DNA from: Novosphingobium marinum
GTDB lineage: Bacteria > Pseudomonadota > Alphaproteobacteria > Sphingomonadales > Sphingomonadaceae
NCBI RefSeq assembly: GCF_013408095.1
Contig: NZ_JACBZF010000002.1
Span: 186,001 to 250,000, forward strand
Length of the DNA: 64,000 nt
Direction of reading: 5' to 3'
Shown: one piece after another, positions 8,793-17,593 of the stretch
How the letters are laid out: the number at the start of each line of letters is the position of its first letter
How positions within the stretch are numbered: the first letter of the stretch is position 1
The notes under the pieces: generated by a model
Database searches by the model: none
Seen by the model: only the letters and a program-made list of their open reading frames with translations
What the model was told of the DNA's origin: nothing
Made by a program: the position numbers and the translations under genes

Positions 8793-9434
8793 TCAGTCTC
8801 CTTGGGGCGTGTCGGGCTGGTTGTCGGGATGGGCTTTGACAAATGCGGGATGAGCAAGGCACGCGGCCTCGATCCGCGTCGTGTGCGACATGCCAGAAAG
8901 ATCGAATTCGAACCGCCGGGCATTGTATAGCTGGGGGACGAGGACAGCTTCGAACAGGCCGGGATCGGCGAACAGGAAATCGCCTGTGCCGAGTTGCGCG
9001 AGCCTTGCCTCCACCCCGGCCAGCGTCTTGTCGAGCCAGCGGTGGTACCAGCGCGTTACAGCGGCCTGGTCCTGCCCCAATTCGTGCTTGAGGTACTGGA
9101 GGACCGGCAGGTTGAGCGGCGCGTGCAGTTCGGTCGCGATCGCGTAGGCGAGTTCGCGGGCGATGAAGCGCTCGTCGAGTTCGGCGGGGAGCAGCGCGGG
9201 CTCCGGATAGCGTTCCTCCAGCCATTCGACAATCGCCATCGACTGCGCCCGTTCCATGCCGCCCGCTTCGAGCATGGGTACGCCGGCAAAGGGATTGCGC
9301 GCGCGGAAAGCCTCGCCACGCTGCTCGGCCTCCAGCAGATTCACGGGCACGATGTCGTAATCGAGCCCCTTGAGGTTGAGCGCGATACGCAGGCGGTAGC
9401 TCGTCGAGCTGCGATAGTAGGCGTAGAGCTTCAA
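8793..9434 (-). CDS. maiA: maleylacetoacetate isomerase (zeta-class glutathione transferase)
   Basis: The product is 213 residues. The only plausible start is TTG at 9434, preceded by an AGGAAAG ribosome-binding site and lying 5 bases beyond the VOC-gene stop. The N-terminus MKLYAYYRSSTSYRLRIAL contains the SSTSYRLR (SSCSWRVR-type) zeta-GST motif whose Ser binds glutathione. The thioredoxin-fold half carries VPMLEAGG and QSMAIVEWLEE. It isomerises maleylacetoacetate to fumarylacetoacetate using glutathione, between the extradiol cleavage of homogentisate and FahA. Confidence 0.9.
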   Translation of the reverse strand: MKLYAYYRSSTSYRLRIALNLKGLDYDIVPVNLLEAEQRGEAFRARNPFAGVPMLEAGGMERAQSMAIVEWLEERYPEPALLPAELDERFIARELAYAIATELHAPLNLPVLQYLKHELGQDQAAVTRWYHRWLDKTLAGVEARLAQLGTGDFLFADPGLFEAVLVPQLYNARRFEFDLSGMSHTTRIEAACLAHPAFVKAHPDNQPDTPQGD

Positions 9435-9439
9435 ACCGG

Positions 9440-10027
9440 TCAGCTTTCCTCTGCGATCTTCTCGTGCAGCCAGGCCGCGTGACGCGGGGCCTTCCTGGTG
9501 CGCGACCATTCCTCGAGCATGTCCTCGGCCACGTCTTTCAGCATCTTCATCTGGTCGGGAGTCCCGATGTCGCAGGCAAGCTCGAGGCGGTGGCCGTTTG
9601 GGTCGAAGAAGTAGATCGACTTGAATATGCCGTGGTGTGTCGGGCCGACCACGTCGAGCCCGCGTGCCTCGGCGCGTGCCTTGGCGGCCAGAAGGCTGTC
9701 CATGTCGCTCACCTTGAAGGCGATGTGCTGAACCCATTGCGGCGTAGCCTTGTCGCGGCCCATCTCGGGCGCGTTCGGCAGTTCGAAGAACGCGAGCACG
9801 TTGCCGCCGCCGGCATCGAGGAACACGTGCATGTAGGGATCGGGCTCGCCGGTCGAGGGGACGGTGTCCTCGGCGATGGCAAGCTGGAAGTCCATGCCGA
9901 GCACGTCGCGGTAGAAGTCCACCGTCTCCTTCGCATCGCGGCAGCGGTAGGCGACGTGGTGGATGCCCGCGAGTGCGGACTTCCGGTTGCCGGACGCCAC
10001 GTCGCGGGTTTCGATCCGCGTGCTCAT
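9440..10027 (-). CDS. VOC-superfamily protein in the slot where hmgA would be expected
   Basis: This 195-residue vicinal-oxygen-chelate protein has a two-His/one-Glu metal site: His in GIHHVAYRC, His in VQHIAFKV and Glu in GHRLELAC. The same ligand set occurs in type I extradiol dioxygenases and glyoxalase I. It overlaps hppD by 4 bases and precedes maiA by 5 bases, so it is translated together with the enzymes before and after homogentisate ring cleavage. It is not related to classical cupin-type HmgA. It could be an accessory glyoxalase or an alternative ring-cleavage enzyme; the sequence does not decide. Confidence 0.75.
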   Translation of the reverse strand: MSTRIETRDVASGNRKSALAGIHHVAYRCRDAKETVDFYRDVLGMDFQLAIAEDTVPSTGEPDPYMHVFLDAGGGNVLAFFELPNAPEMGRDKATPQWVQHIAFKVSDMDSLLAAKARAEARGLDVVGPTHHGIFKSIYFFDPNGHRLELACDIGTPDQMKMLKDVAEDMLEEWSRTRKAPRHAAWLHEKIAEES

Positions 10028-11124
10028 TCCGCCGGTTCCTCGGTCTTGAGAACGCCGCGGCGGACCTGGTCGCGCTCGATGCTCTCGAACAGGGCCTTGA
10101 AGTTGCCTTCGCCGAAGCCCTCGTCGCCCTTGCGCTGGATGAATTCGAAGAACACCGGTCCTACCTGCGCTTCGGCGAAGATCTGGAGCAGCAGGCGTGG
10201 CTGGCCGTCCTCGACGCTGCCGTCGAGCAGGATGCCGCGCGAGCACAGCTCTCCGACCGGCTGGCCGTGGCCCGGCAGGCGTTCCTCGAGCATGTCGTAA
10301 TAGGCCTGCGGCGGCGCGGTCATGAAAGGCACGCCCGCGTCCTTCAGGTTGTCCCAGGCGGTCAGCAGGTCGTCGCAGATGAAGGCGATGTGCTGGATGC
10401 CCTCGCCGTTGAACTGGCGCAGGAACTCCTCGATCTGTCCCTTGCCGCCTTCGCCCTCCTCGTTGAGCGGGATGCGGATCTTGCCGTCGGGCGCGGTCAG
10501 CGCCTTCGACGTGAGGCCGGTATATTCGCCCTTGATGTCGAAGAAGCGGATCTCGCGGAAATTGAACAGCTTCTCGTAGTAGTCGGCCCAGAAGGCCATG
10601 CGACCGCCGTAGACATTGTGCGTCAGGTGGTCGATGCGGTCGAGGCCCGCGCCCCGCGGATGGCGGTCGACGCCCGGCAGGTACTCGAAATCGATGTCGT
10701 AGATCGAAAGCGCGCCGTTGCCGTCGGCCTCGTAGCGGTCGACGAGGTAGATGATCGCGTTGCCGATGCCGCGGATTGCCGGAAGGCGCAGTTCCATCGG
10801 CCCGGTCTCGACTTCCACCGGCTCGGCGGAGCGGGCAAGAAGCTCGTCGTAGGCCTTGCGCGCATCGCGCACGCGGAATGCCATGCCGCAGGCTGACGGA
10901 CCGTGCTCCCGGCTGAAGAACCAGGCAGGCGAATGCGGCTCGTAATTGGTGATCAGGTTGATTTCGCCCTGCCGCCACAATTCGACATCCTTCGAGCGGT
11001 GGCGGGCGATGCGGGTGAAGCCCATCGCCTCGAACACCGGTTCGAGCACGCCCTTCTCGGGTGCGGAGAACTCGATGAATTCGAAGCCGTCGAGGCCGAT
11101 GGGATTTTCGAAGAGGTCGGTCAT
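10024..11124 (-). CDS. hppD: 4-hydroxyphenylpyruvate dioxygenase
   Basis: The product is 366 residues from the ATG at 11124, which overlaps the phhA stop in an ATGA. Non-heme iron ligands are recognisable as His in [11 protein letters not shown], His in [11 protein letters not shown] and Glu in the [19 protein letters not shown] segment. The enzyme converts 4-hydroxyphenylpyruvate to homogentisate with O2 and is the second dedicated step of the phenylalanine/tyrosine route here. An aminotransferase for tyrosine is not in this operon. Confidence 0.96.
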   Translation of the reverse strand: MTDLFENPIGLDGFEFIEFSAPEKGVLEPVFEAMGFTRIARHRSKDVELWRQGEINLITNYEPHSPAWFFSREHGPSACGMAFRVRDARKAYDELLARSAEPVEVETGPMELRLPAIRGIGNAIIYLVDRYEADGNGALSIYDIDFEYLPGVDRHPRGAGLDRIDHLTHNVYGGRMAFWADYYEKLFNFREIRFFDIKGEYTGLTSKALTAPDGKIRIPLNEEGEGGKGQIEEFLRQFNGEGIQHIAFICDDLLTAWDNLKDAGVPFMTAPPQAYYDMLEERLPGHGQPVGELCSRGILLDGSVEDGQPRLLLQIFAEAQVGPVFFEFIQRKGDEGFGEGNFKALFESIERDQVRRGVLKTEEPAE

Positions 11125-11999
11125 GACTGGGTTTCCTTGACTGGCGCGAGTGCGGCGGGATGGGGCTGTTCGCCCGGCAGGCGCTCGCCGATCGGGATGG
11201 GTGGGGCGGCCCGCCACTCTTGGTAGATCGGACCGAAATCGAGCTCGACGAGGCCGCGCATCAGCTGGTCCAGGTTGTCGAGGACGAAGTAGTTCTTCTG
11301 GAAGGTGTCGATCGTGTAGGCGGTGCGCATGATGCGGACCGGGTCGAACGGCAGGCGCAGAACGTCGGGATCGGTGACCGAATAGACGGTCTCGCCCGCC
11401 GAGGAGACGATGCCCGCGCCGAAGGCTTTCAGCGTGCCGCCGTCGTCGATCAGGCCGAATTCGACCGTGTACCAGTAGATGCGCGCCAGCATGTCGAGCG
11501 CGTCCATTGCCATCGCCCGCTCTCCGGCCCGGCCGTAAGCTTCGAGGAAGTCGGCGAATGTCGGATCGAGCAGGATAGGCACGTGGCCGAAGAAATCGTG
11601 GAAGACGTCAGGTTCGACAAGGTAGTCAAGCTCGTGCTCGTCGCGGATCCAGCGTGTGACCGGGAAACGGCGGTTGGCAAGATGATCGAAGAACACGCCG
11701 TCGGGAATGAAACCCGGAACCGGGACGATCTTCCAGCCGGTGGCGGTCGAAAGGACCGCGTTGGTTTCCTCGAACCGGGGAATTCCCCCGGCGCAATCGA
11801 GACGGGCGAGGCCCGACAGGTACTGTGGTGCGCCATACTGCGCGCACAACCTGCTCTGGCGGGCATAGAGCCGCCGCCAGCGGTCGTGCGTTTCTTCCGG
11901 GTAGGCGTCCCAGTCCTGCGCGACAGTATAGTCGGCAGCGGCGCCTTCGTAGTCTCCGCGAAGGCCGCTATCGCTTTTTGCATCCTCCGGTTTCCTCAT
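11121..11999 (-). CDS. phhA: phenylalanine 4-monooxygenase
   Basis: The product is 292 residues from the ATG at 11999 ([12 protein letters not shown]...). A longer open frame upstream would run through the divergent promoter and is rejected. The iron ligands of pterin-dependent aromatic amino-acid hydroxylases are visible as the two His in [11 protein letters not shown] and the Glu in YWYTVEFGL. It makes tyrosine from phenylalanine using tetrahydropterin. It is the first gene of the ten-gene operon. No Shine-Dalgarno sequence precedes the ATG, and an 8-base palindrome TTGTACAA ends 2 bases from it. A divergent Lrp/AsnC gene is the likely regulator. Confidence 0.95.
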   Translation of the reverse strand: MRKPEDAKSDSGLRGDYEGAAADYTVAQDWDAYPEETHDRWRRLYARQSRLCAQYGAPQYLSGLARLDCAGGIPRFEETNAVLSTATGWKIVPVPGFIPDGVFFDHLANRRFPVTRWIRDEHELDYLVEPDVFHDFFGHVPILLDPTFADFLEAYGRAGERAMAMDALDMLARIYWYTVEFGLIDDGGTLKAFGAGIVSSAGETVYSVTDPDVLRLPFDPVRIMRTAYTIDTFQKNYFVLDNLDQLMRGLVELDFGPIYQEWRAAPPIPIGERLPGEQPHPAALAPVKETQS

Positions 12000-12093
12000 G
12001 TTTGTACAATACCACACACTGCGGCTTGGTTCCGTGCAAAATACGCGAGCGCGGCTTGCCATCGGAGTGGATTGCGCTAATAATTTTCTGGAT
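12000..12093. promoter_or_regulatory. divergent promoter region between phhA and the Lrp-type regulator
   Basis: This 94-base gap must hold both promoters. It contains a perfect TTGTACAA palindrome at 12002-12009, just outside the phhA start codon, and an AT-rich TAATAATTTT tract close to the regulator start. Neither gene has a clear ribosome-binding site, so leaderless or very short leader transcripts are possible. Binding of the Lrp-type protein here is inference from the divergent arrangement. Confidence 0.5.
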
Positions 12094-12591
12094 ATGAGTG
12101 AAAAATCGCGCTTGGACGATTTCGACCGCAAGATCATCGCGGCGCTGGTCGAGGATGGGCGCATGCCCGTCGCCAACATCGCGCAAAGGATTTCGCTTTC
12201 CGCCACGCCGGTCAGCCGCCGCCTCAAGCAGCTCGAGGACGATGGCGTCATCCGCGGTTACGTGCCGGTGCTCGATCGCCGCAAGCTCGGCTTCGAACTC
12301 GACGCCTATGTCCTCATCAACCTCGAGGTGCATTCGGACGACGTGATCGGGCGTTTCGAGCGCGAAGTGCGCGACAATCCCTGCATCATCGCGTGCCATG
12401 CGGTCACCGGCGACATGGACTACCTGCTCCACGTCATCGCCCGTGACGTCGAGCACCTGAACCAGATCACGCTCAAGACACTTGTACGCATTCCGGGCGT
12501 GCGCGACGTGAAGTCGATCATCGCGCTCGAAGCGGTGAAGGACAGCAGCGCCGCGCCCTTCGAAGCGTCTCAGGGCGCGCCGAAACCGTAA
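12094..12591 (+). CDS. Lrp/AsnC-family transcriptional regulator
   Basis: The product is 165 residues from the ATG at 12094. The N-terminal helix-turn-helix reads DDFDRKIIAALVEDGRM followed by NIAQRISLSATPVSRRLKQLE, the family pattern. The C-terminal RAM ligand-binding domain begins near YVPVLDRRKLG and includes CHAVTGDMDYLLHVIARD. It is transcribed divergently from phhA. This is the usual position for a local amino-acid-responsive regulator, so phenylalanine, tyrosine or arginine are likely effectors. Its last 22 bases overlap the convergent modA gene. Confidence 0.9.
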   Translation: MSEKSRLDDFDRKIIAALVEDGRMPVANIAQRISLSATPVSRRLKQLEDDGVIRGYVPVLDRRKLGFELDAYVLINLEVHSDDVIGRFEREVRDNPCIIACHAVTGDMDYLLHVIARDVEHLNQITLKTLVRIPGVRDVKSIIALEAVKDSSAAPFEASQGAPKP

Positions 12592-13331
12592 CGCTGCAGG
12601 ACCACCCGCCCTTCTCCCGAAGCGAGGAAGTCGAGGAACCGCTTCGCGTCGGGGCTTTCCGAACCGGAGAGCACGGCGGCCGGATAGACTATCGGTGCGT
12701 GGCTGGCGGGCGGAAAGCGGTCGACGATCCTGACCGCGTCCTCTGCAAGCGCGTCGGTCCTGTAGACTACGCCGAGCGGCGCTTCGTCGCGCGCCACCAG
12801 CGCAAGCGCCGCGCGGACGTTTTCCGCCACAGCGAGCCGGTCCGACACGCCGTCCCACGCTTTAAGGGTACGCAGCGACTGCCGCGCGTAGCGTCCTGCC
12901 GGCACCGCTTCGGGATCGGCAACGGCAAGCCTGCCGTCACCAAGTGCTGCCGCGAGATCGAACCCGGGCGCGATGACCACTTCGCTCCTTGCGCCTGCGG
13001 GTGCGACCAGCACCAGGTCGTTGGTCAGCAGGTCGACGCGGGTCTCCGGGCGGATGAGGCCGCGCGCAGCAAGGAACTCGAGCCAGCGCTCGTCGGCGGA
13101 AACGAACAGGTCCGCGGGTGCGCCTGCCTCTGCCTGCCGGGCGAGCGAGGAGGTGCCCGCGAACGAGAGGACGGGGCGCGGATTGCCGCGCTCTTCCCAG
13201 GCATCGGCTGCCGCGCCGAGCGCATCCTGCAGGCTCGCCGCCGCGAGGACCACGGGCGCGTCGTCCCTTGGCGCGGAGCAGGCAGTCGCCAGGGCAAGGC
13301 ACAGCAAAGCAAGGACGGTCCCGAAACGCAT
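12570..13331 (-). CDS. modA: molybdate ABC transporter substrate-binding protein
   Basis: The product is 253 residues from the ATG at 13331. A lipoprotein-like signal (MRFGTVLALLCLALATAC) suggests membrane anchoring at Cys18. ModA-type features are VLAAASLQDAL near the mature N-terminus, FAGTSSLARQAEAGAPADLFVSA and the late VYRTDAL segment, which places oxyanion-binding Ser residues. It should bind molybdate or tungstate in the periplasm and deliver it to ModBC. Unusually, it is separated from modB-modC (16285-17593, same strand) by an oppositely oriented protease gene, so it must have its own promoter. Confidence 0.88.
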   Translation of the reverse strand: MRFGTVLALLCLALATACSAPRDDAPVVLAAASLQDALGAAADAWEERGNPRPVLSFAGTSSLARQAEAGAPADLFVSADERWLEFLAARGLIRPETRVDLLTNDLVLVAPAGARSEVVIAPGFDLAAALGDGRLAVADPEAVPAGRYARQSLRTLKAWDGVSDRLAVAENVRAALALVARDEAPLGVVYRTDALAEDAVRIVDRFPPASHAPIVYPAAVLSGSESPDAKRFLDFLASGEGRVVLQRYGFGAP

Positions 13332-13431
13332 TTCCGGTGCATAAGGGGAACGGTCCGCCAATCAAGCAGAGCGGGTGCATGCCGCCGTATTCCGTATCCT
13401 CGCCGTGGAAAATTCAGACTGTCGCAAGGGT

Positions 13432-13458
13432 GTTGAAATTAGCGGTTAAACTTTCAAC
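13432..13458. promoter_or_regulatory. inverted repeat upstream of the serralysin-type protease
   Basis: GTTGAAA at 13432-13438 and its exact complement TTTCAAC at 13452-13458 are separated by 13 bases, giving half-site centres 20 bases apart (two helical turns). The site lies about 100 bases before the protease start and about 100 bases before the modA start in the divergent gap 13332-13560. The geometry suits a dimeric regulator, but the binding protein is unknown. Confidence 0.45.
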
Positions 13459-13560
13459 AAGCCGTTGATGCGGGGAGGGGCGTCACGTCACTTCGCGACA
13501 CGACACCTCGCGGCGCGTCCCCGTCGCCGGTCCGGAAACAGGTAACAGAACGCCCGAACG

Positions 13561-16278
13561 ATGCTGCTCTCCTCCGAAATTCGCGATTTCGATCCCTCGG
13601 GGATCGTCTACATCGACTCGCTCGCGTACGAATTCGTCCTGACGCCCGGGATAGAGATCACGTACGTACTGCAGGGCAGCCCCGGCGACGGCTCCTTCGG
13701 CGGCTCTACATGGAACAGCAATGGAGCGGGCGATGCCTTTCGTGCCGCCCTCGAAACGTGGAGCGCGGTCGCGAACGTCTCATTCGTCGAGGATGCGGGT
13801 CCGTTCAATGGCTCCGGCCCGACCCAGCGCTACGACTGGATCGAAAGCTTTGCCCGGCTTGGCACGGAGACGCTGGCCCAGCACGAACTGCCGCGACCGA
13901 GTACCCTTTTCGGTGAATATAACATCGATACGGGTTTCTTCGCAGCCGACTATACGCAGCCCGGCGGCTACGGCTTCACGACCTTCGTGCATGAGATCGG
14001 GCACGGCCTGGGCCTTCTTCACCCCCACCCCGACGAATCGGACGGCGAATGGGGAGGGGTCTTTCCCGGTGTAACCGGCGACTTCGAGACCGGCATCGAT
14101 GCGCTGAACCAGGGCATTTACACGGTCATGACGTACAATTCCGGCTCGGAAGAAGTCGGACTGTCCGCCGATCTCGGGTATGGCTGGGAAATGGGCCCAA
14201 TGGCCTTCGACATTGCCGCGATCCAGTACATCTACGGCCCGAACATGTCGACGGACGCCGGTGCGACGGTCCATGACCTGCCGGACGAGAACGCGACCGG
14301 CACCGGCTGGCTGGCGATCTGGGACGCGGGCGGAACCGACGCCATCTCGGCCGAGGGCGCGTCCGCCTCGGCCACCATCGACTTGCGTGCGGCAACCCTC
14401 GCCGGCGGACCGGGGAGCGGCGGCTACATCTCGAAAGTCGCGGGAATCCTTGGCGGCTTCACGATCGCGAACGGCGTCACCATCGAAAACGCGGTCGGCT
14501 CGGCGCACAACGACCGGCTGACCGGCAACGAAGCGGCCAATCGCCTCGACGGCGCAGCGGGCTACGATCTCGTCGATTACCGCGCCGCGCAACAGGACCT
14601 CGTCATCGATCTCGCCGCCGGCTTCGCCACCGGCGACGGCGACGATGTTCTGGTATCGATCGAGGCCGCTCTCGGCGGCGCGGGCAACGACAGGCTCGTC
14701 GCCTTTGCGGGGACGAGCGCTTCGGTCACTTCGGTCGATGTCTACAAGCCCGCGTTCGTCGATATCTCGACAGGCGATCGCGCCTACGATCTGGATTACA
14801 CCTTCTCGCCCCTGTCGGGGGACGGTGCTCCGGCTCCGGCGACCGGAAACGTCACCGTCCGCGTCCGGGCGGAGTCGGGCGGCACCAACGACTACTATTC
14901 GTTCTTCCTCGAGAGCTCGGGCGCAGTCATCCTCGATATCGACGAGAGCTACGGGATCGACAGCGTCATCACCGTGTTCGACGAGGCCGGCAACCGCATC
15001 GGCGAAAGCGACGACGGCGGGCTGGAGCACGGCAGCGCCAATGCACGCGACGCGTATCTCGTCCTCGGCAACGTCACCGGCGGCCAGCGCATCACGGTGG
15101 AGATCAGCGAGTTCAACGCCGACGGGCTTCCCGAAGGCGCAAGATACGATCTGAGCGTGACGCTCGCGACCTCCCGTGTGCGCGAGGCCACCCAACTGGT
15201 CGGCTCCTACCTCGATGGCGGAGGGGGCGACGACGTGCTGGTGAGCGGTGCGGGGGACGACATCCTGGTCGGCGGGGATGGCAGCGATACCGCTGTGTTC
15301 GCGGGTGCGAGGGCGTCCTACCAGGTGTCCGCGCAGGACGGCATGGTCGGCGTCCTCGGCGCGCAAGGCTACGACCTGCTCGATGCGGTCGAAGTGCTGC
15401 GGTTCGCGGACGGCGATTATCTCTGGTCCGCGCAGACGCAGTCCCTCATCTTCATCGAACCGGAAGTGGTGCCCGGCTTCCGCCTTTACGCGGTCGATGG
15501 CTTTACCGGTTCGGTCGGAGGAACCGGGTCCGTCACCGGGACCAACGGGGCGCAGTCCATCGCGGTCGAGGGTATTGCGGGCGGGGTTTCCTTCGATCCG
15601 TCCTTCAACCGGGGTGGCGACGAGATCATGCTTGACGGCGTCGCTGCCGAATTCACGGTCCGCCTAGCGGGTTCCTCGGCCATCTTCGACGACGGGACGA
15701 CGAGCGTGGAAGTGCCGTTCGGTGACGCCGGAGCCGGGATCGTGTTCGACGATGGCGAGCGGACCCTGATATTCGAGGATGGCGCAGCGCGGATCGGCGA
15801 TCAGGTCATCGGTTCCGCCGCCGCTGCGATTACCGCCGGACCGTCCTCCGGCGGACCTCCAGCCGGGATCGACGCTTCTGCAACCGCGCGGCTCTATCTT
15901 GACAAGGGCGCGGAAGTCGCTGCCGGCGGCACGATCCTCGTGACCGGCACGACCGATCTGGAAAGCGTGCTGTTCCTCGGCGGGGCCGTGAAGCTCGATC
16001 CCTCGTTCAACAGGGGCGGAGACACGCTCGAGCTGCTCTCTTCGGCAAGTGATTTCAGTGCCTACCGCGCCGGGTCCTCCCTTATCCTGCTTGACGGACA
16101 GAGCACCGTCGAGATCCCCCTCGGGCCGGTCGGCATGGTGCTCGATTTCGCGGGCGACCAACGCACGCTGCTATTCGATGCGGAGGAGGGTGAGGCCCTG
16201 CTCGGCGACCAGTACATCCTCGCGCAGAGCGCCGAGACCGCTGTCGCGCTCGAGGACAACTTCGCCGCGTTCGGCTGA
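13561..16278 (+). CDS. serralysin-type (M10) secreted zinc metalloprotease with RTX repeats
   Basis: This 905-residue protein has the metzincin site HEIGHGLGLLH at residues 144-154 and the Met-turn VMTYNS with Met190 and ligand Tyr192. The family-typical AIQYIYGPN segment follows. RTX-like glycine/aspartate repeats occur near residues 320-340 and 553-583 (GGGDDVLVSGAGDD...). A PPC-like beta domain lies at about 435-540. The C-terminal third is a tandem duplication of a roughly 134-residue module, marked by DPSFNRGGD at 679 and 813. There is no N-terminal signal peptide, which fits type I secretion through a C-terminal signal. No type I secretion genes are adjacent. It lies opposite to and between modA and modC. 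Confidence 0.88.
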   Translation: MLLSSEIRDFDPSGIVYIDSLAYEFVLTPGIEITYVLQGSPGDGSFGGSTWNSNGAGDAFRAALETWSAVANVSFVEDAGPFNGSGPTQRYDWIESFARLGTETLAQHELPRPSTLFGEYNIDTGFFAADYTQPGGYGFTTFVHEIGHGLGLLHPHPDESDGEWGGVFPGVTGDFETGIDALNQGIYTVMTYNSGSEEVGLSADLGYGWEMGPMAFDIAAIQYIYGPNMSTDAGATVHDLPDENATGTGWLAIWDAGGTDAISAEGASASATIDLRAATLAGGPGSGGYISKVAGILGGFTIANGVTIENAVGSAHNDRLTGNEAANRLDGAAGYDLVDYRAAQQDLVIDLAAGFATGDGDDVLVSIEAALGGAGNDRLVAFAGTSASVTSVDVYKPAFVDISTGDRAYDLDYTFSPLSGDGAPAPATGNVTVRVRAESGGTNDYYSFFLESSGAVILDIDESYGIDSVITVFDEAGNRIGESDDGGLEHGSANARDAYLVLGNVTGGQRITVEISEFNADGLPEGARYDLSVTLATSRVREATQLVGSYLDGGGGDDVLVSGAGDDILVGGDGSDTAVFAGARASYQVSAQDGMVGVLGAQGYDLLDAVEVLRFADGDYLWSAQTQSLIFIEPEVVPGFRLYAVDGFTGSVGGTGSVTGTNGAQSIAVEGIAGGVSFDPSFNRGGDEIMLDGVAAEFTVRLAGSSAIFDDGTTSVEVPFGDAGAGIVFDDGERTLIFEDGAARIGDQVIGSAAAAITAGPSSGGPPAGIDASATARLYLDKGAEVAAGGTILVTGTTDLESVLFLGGAVKLDPSFNRGGDTLELLSSASDFSAYRAGSSLILLDGQSTVEIPLGPVGMVLDFAGDQRTLLFDAEEGEALLGDQYILAQSAETAVALEDNFAAFG

Positions 16279-16284
16279 CCTGCA

Positions 16285-16908
16285 TCAGCCTATCGGCACG
16301 ATCGTATCGGCCAGCCGCTCTACCTCGGCGCGGTCGTGGCTGACGTAGAGGATCGGCAGCCGCAGTTCGTCGCGGATGCGCTCGATCACGGAAAGGATGC
16401 CGTCGCGCCTTCCTGCGTCGACCGACGAGAGCGGCTCGTCCATCAGGAGGAAGCGCGGACCGGAAAGGAGTGCCCGGCCGATCGCGACGCGCTGCGCCTC
16501 CCCGCCGGAGAGCGTGCGGGGCATGCGGCCGAGAAGGTGCCCGATCCCGAGGAATTCGACCGCATCGTCCAGTTCGAGGATATGGCGGTCGTCGCTGGCG
16601 AGGCGGTGGCCGAACAACAGGTTGTCGCGCACCTTGCGATGGGGAAACAGGCGCAGGTCCTGGAACACGAAACCGCACGCGCGCCCTTCAGGAGCAAGGC
16701 ACGTGCCCTCCTTGCCGTCAAAGAGCGTCCGGCCCGATACGACGATCCGACCGCGCTTCGGCCTGACGAGGCCCGCCACGGCCTCCAGAATGCTCGACTT
16801 GCCGGCGCCCGAGGGACCGAACAGCGCGGTGATCCCTTCGCCCGAGGAAAAGGCGGCGGTGACGGAGGCCTCGTCGCGCTCGACCGCGATGTCGACTTCA
16901 AAGGACAT
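16285..16908 (-). CDS. modC: molybdate ABC transporter ATP-binding protein, short form
   Basis: The product is 207 residues. It has Walker A GPSGAGKSS, signature LSGGEAQRVAIGRALL, Walker B FLLMDEPLSS and H-loop SHD, so the nucleotide-binding domain is complete. It ends shortly after the H-loop and lacks the C-terminal MOP/TOBE molybdate-binding domain of classical ModC (about 350 residues). Substrate assignment therefore rests on its neighbour modB, with which it overlaps by 11 bases. It would energise molybdate uptake with ModB and the distant ModA. A sulfate-type or other oxyanion role is less likely. Confidence 0.85.
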   Translation of the reverse strand: MSFEVDIAVERDEASVTAAFSSGEGITALFGPSGAGKSSILEAVAGLVRPKRGRIVVSGRTLFDGKEGTCLAPEGRACGFVFQDLRLFPHRKVRDNLLFGHRLASDDRHILELDDAVEFLGIGHLLGRMPRTLSGGEAQRVAIGRALLSGPRFLLMDEPLSSVDAGRRDGILSVIERIRDELRLPILYVSHDRAEVERLADTIVPIG

Positions 16909-17593
16909 GCGATCCCTTCCGGCCACCCGATTGCCGCACCAGCCATTCGGAGACCGCGAGCGCGCCGAGCGAAAGCGCGACGGCAAGGATTGCCAGGCGC
17001 GTCACGCTGTCCTCGCCGCCGGGCACTTGCAACGCCGAGTAGATCGCGAGCGGCAGGGTGCGAGTCTCGCCCGGAATGTTTGACACAAAGGTTATGGTCG
17101 CGCCGAACTCGCCGATCGATCGTGCGAAGCCGAGCACCGCGCCGGCCATCACGCCGGGCAGCGAGAGGGGCAATGTGATCGACGCGAAGGTGCGCCAGCG
17201 CCCAGCGCCCAGCGTGCGCGCCGCGTCCTCCAGCTTGCGGTCGACCGCTTCCAGGGAGAGCCGGATCGCGCGCACGACCAACGGCAGCGCCATCACGGCA
17301 GAGGCGAGCGCCGCGCCGGTCCACCGAAAGACGAGGCCTTGTCCGAATACCGCCTCGATAAATCGCCCCACCGGTCCGTTGGCTCCGAAAGCAAGCAGGA
17401 GCAGCCAGCCGGTGACGACGGGTGGCAGAACCAGCGGCAGGTGGACGAGCGCATCGAGCACGATCTTTCCGGGAAAGCGCTTGCGTGCCAGCAGCCAGGC
17501 GATTGCGAACGCGACCGGCAATGTCGCAAGGATGGCGACCGTGCCGACCTTCACCGAAAGCAGCAGGATCTCCCACTCGACCGCTGTCAGCAT
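16898..17593 (-). CDS. modB: molybdate ABC transporter permease
   Basis: This 231-residue permease has five predicted membrane helices and the EAA loop LEDAARTLGAGRWRTF, which contacts the ATPase. The segment LPLVLPPVVTGWLLLL is characteristic of ModB/CysT-type permeases. It overlaps modC by 11 bases downstream and the EamA transporter gene by 7 bases upstream, so the three genes form one minus-strand unit. It passes molybdate across the inner membrane. Confidence 0.92.
   Translation of the reverse strand: MLTAVEWEILLLSVKVGTVAILATLPVAFAIAWLLARKRFPGKIVLDALVHLPLVLPPVVTGWLLLLAFGANGPVGRFIEAVFGQGLVFRWTGAALASAVMALPLVVRAIRLSLEAVDRKLEDAARTLGAGRWRTFASITLPLSLPGVMAGAVLGFARSIGEFGATITFVSNIPGETRTLPLAIYSALQVPGGEDSVTRLAILAVALSLGALAVSEWLVRQSGGRKGSHVL

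Noticed and set aside
13780..15366. A 528-codon minus-strand open frame opposite the protease
   Set aside because: It is an antisense shadow; the plus strand has the HExxHxxGxxH site and RTX repeats.
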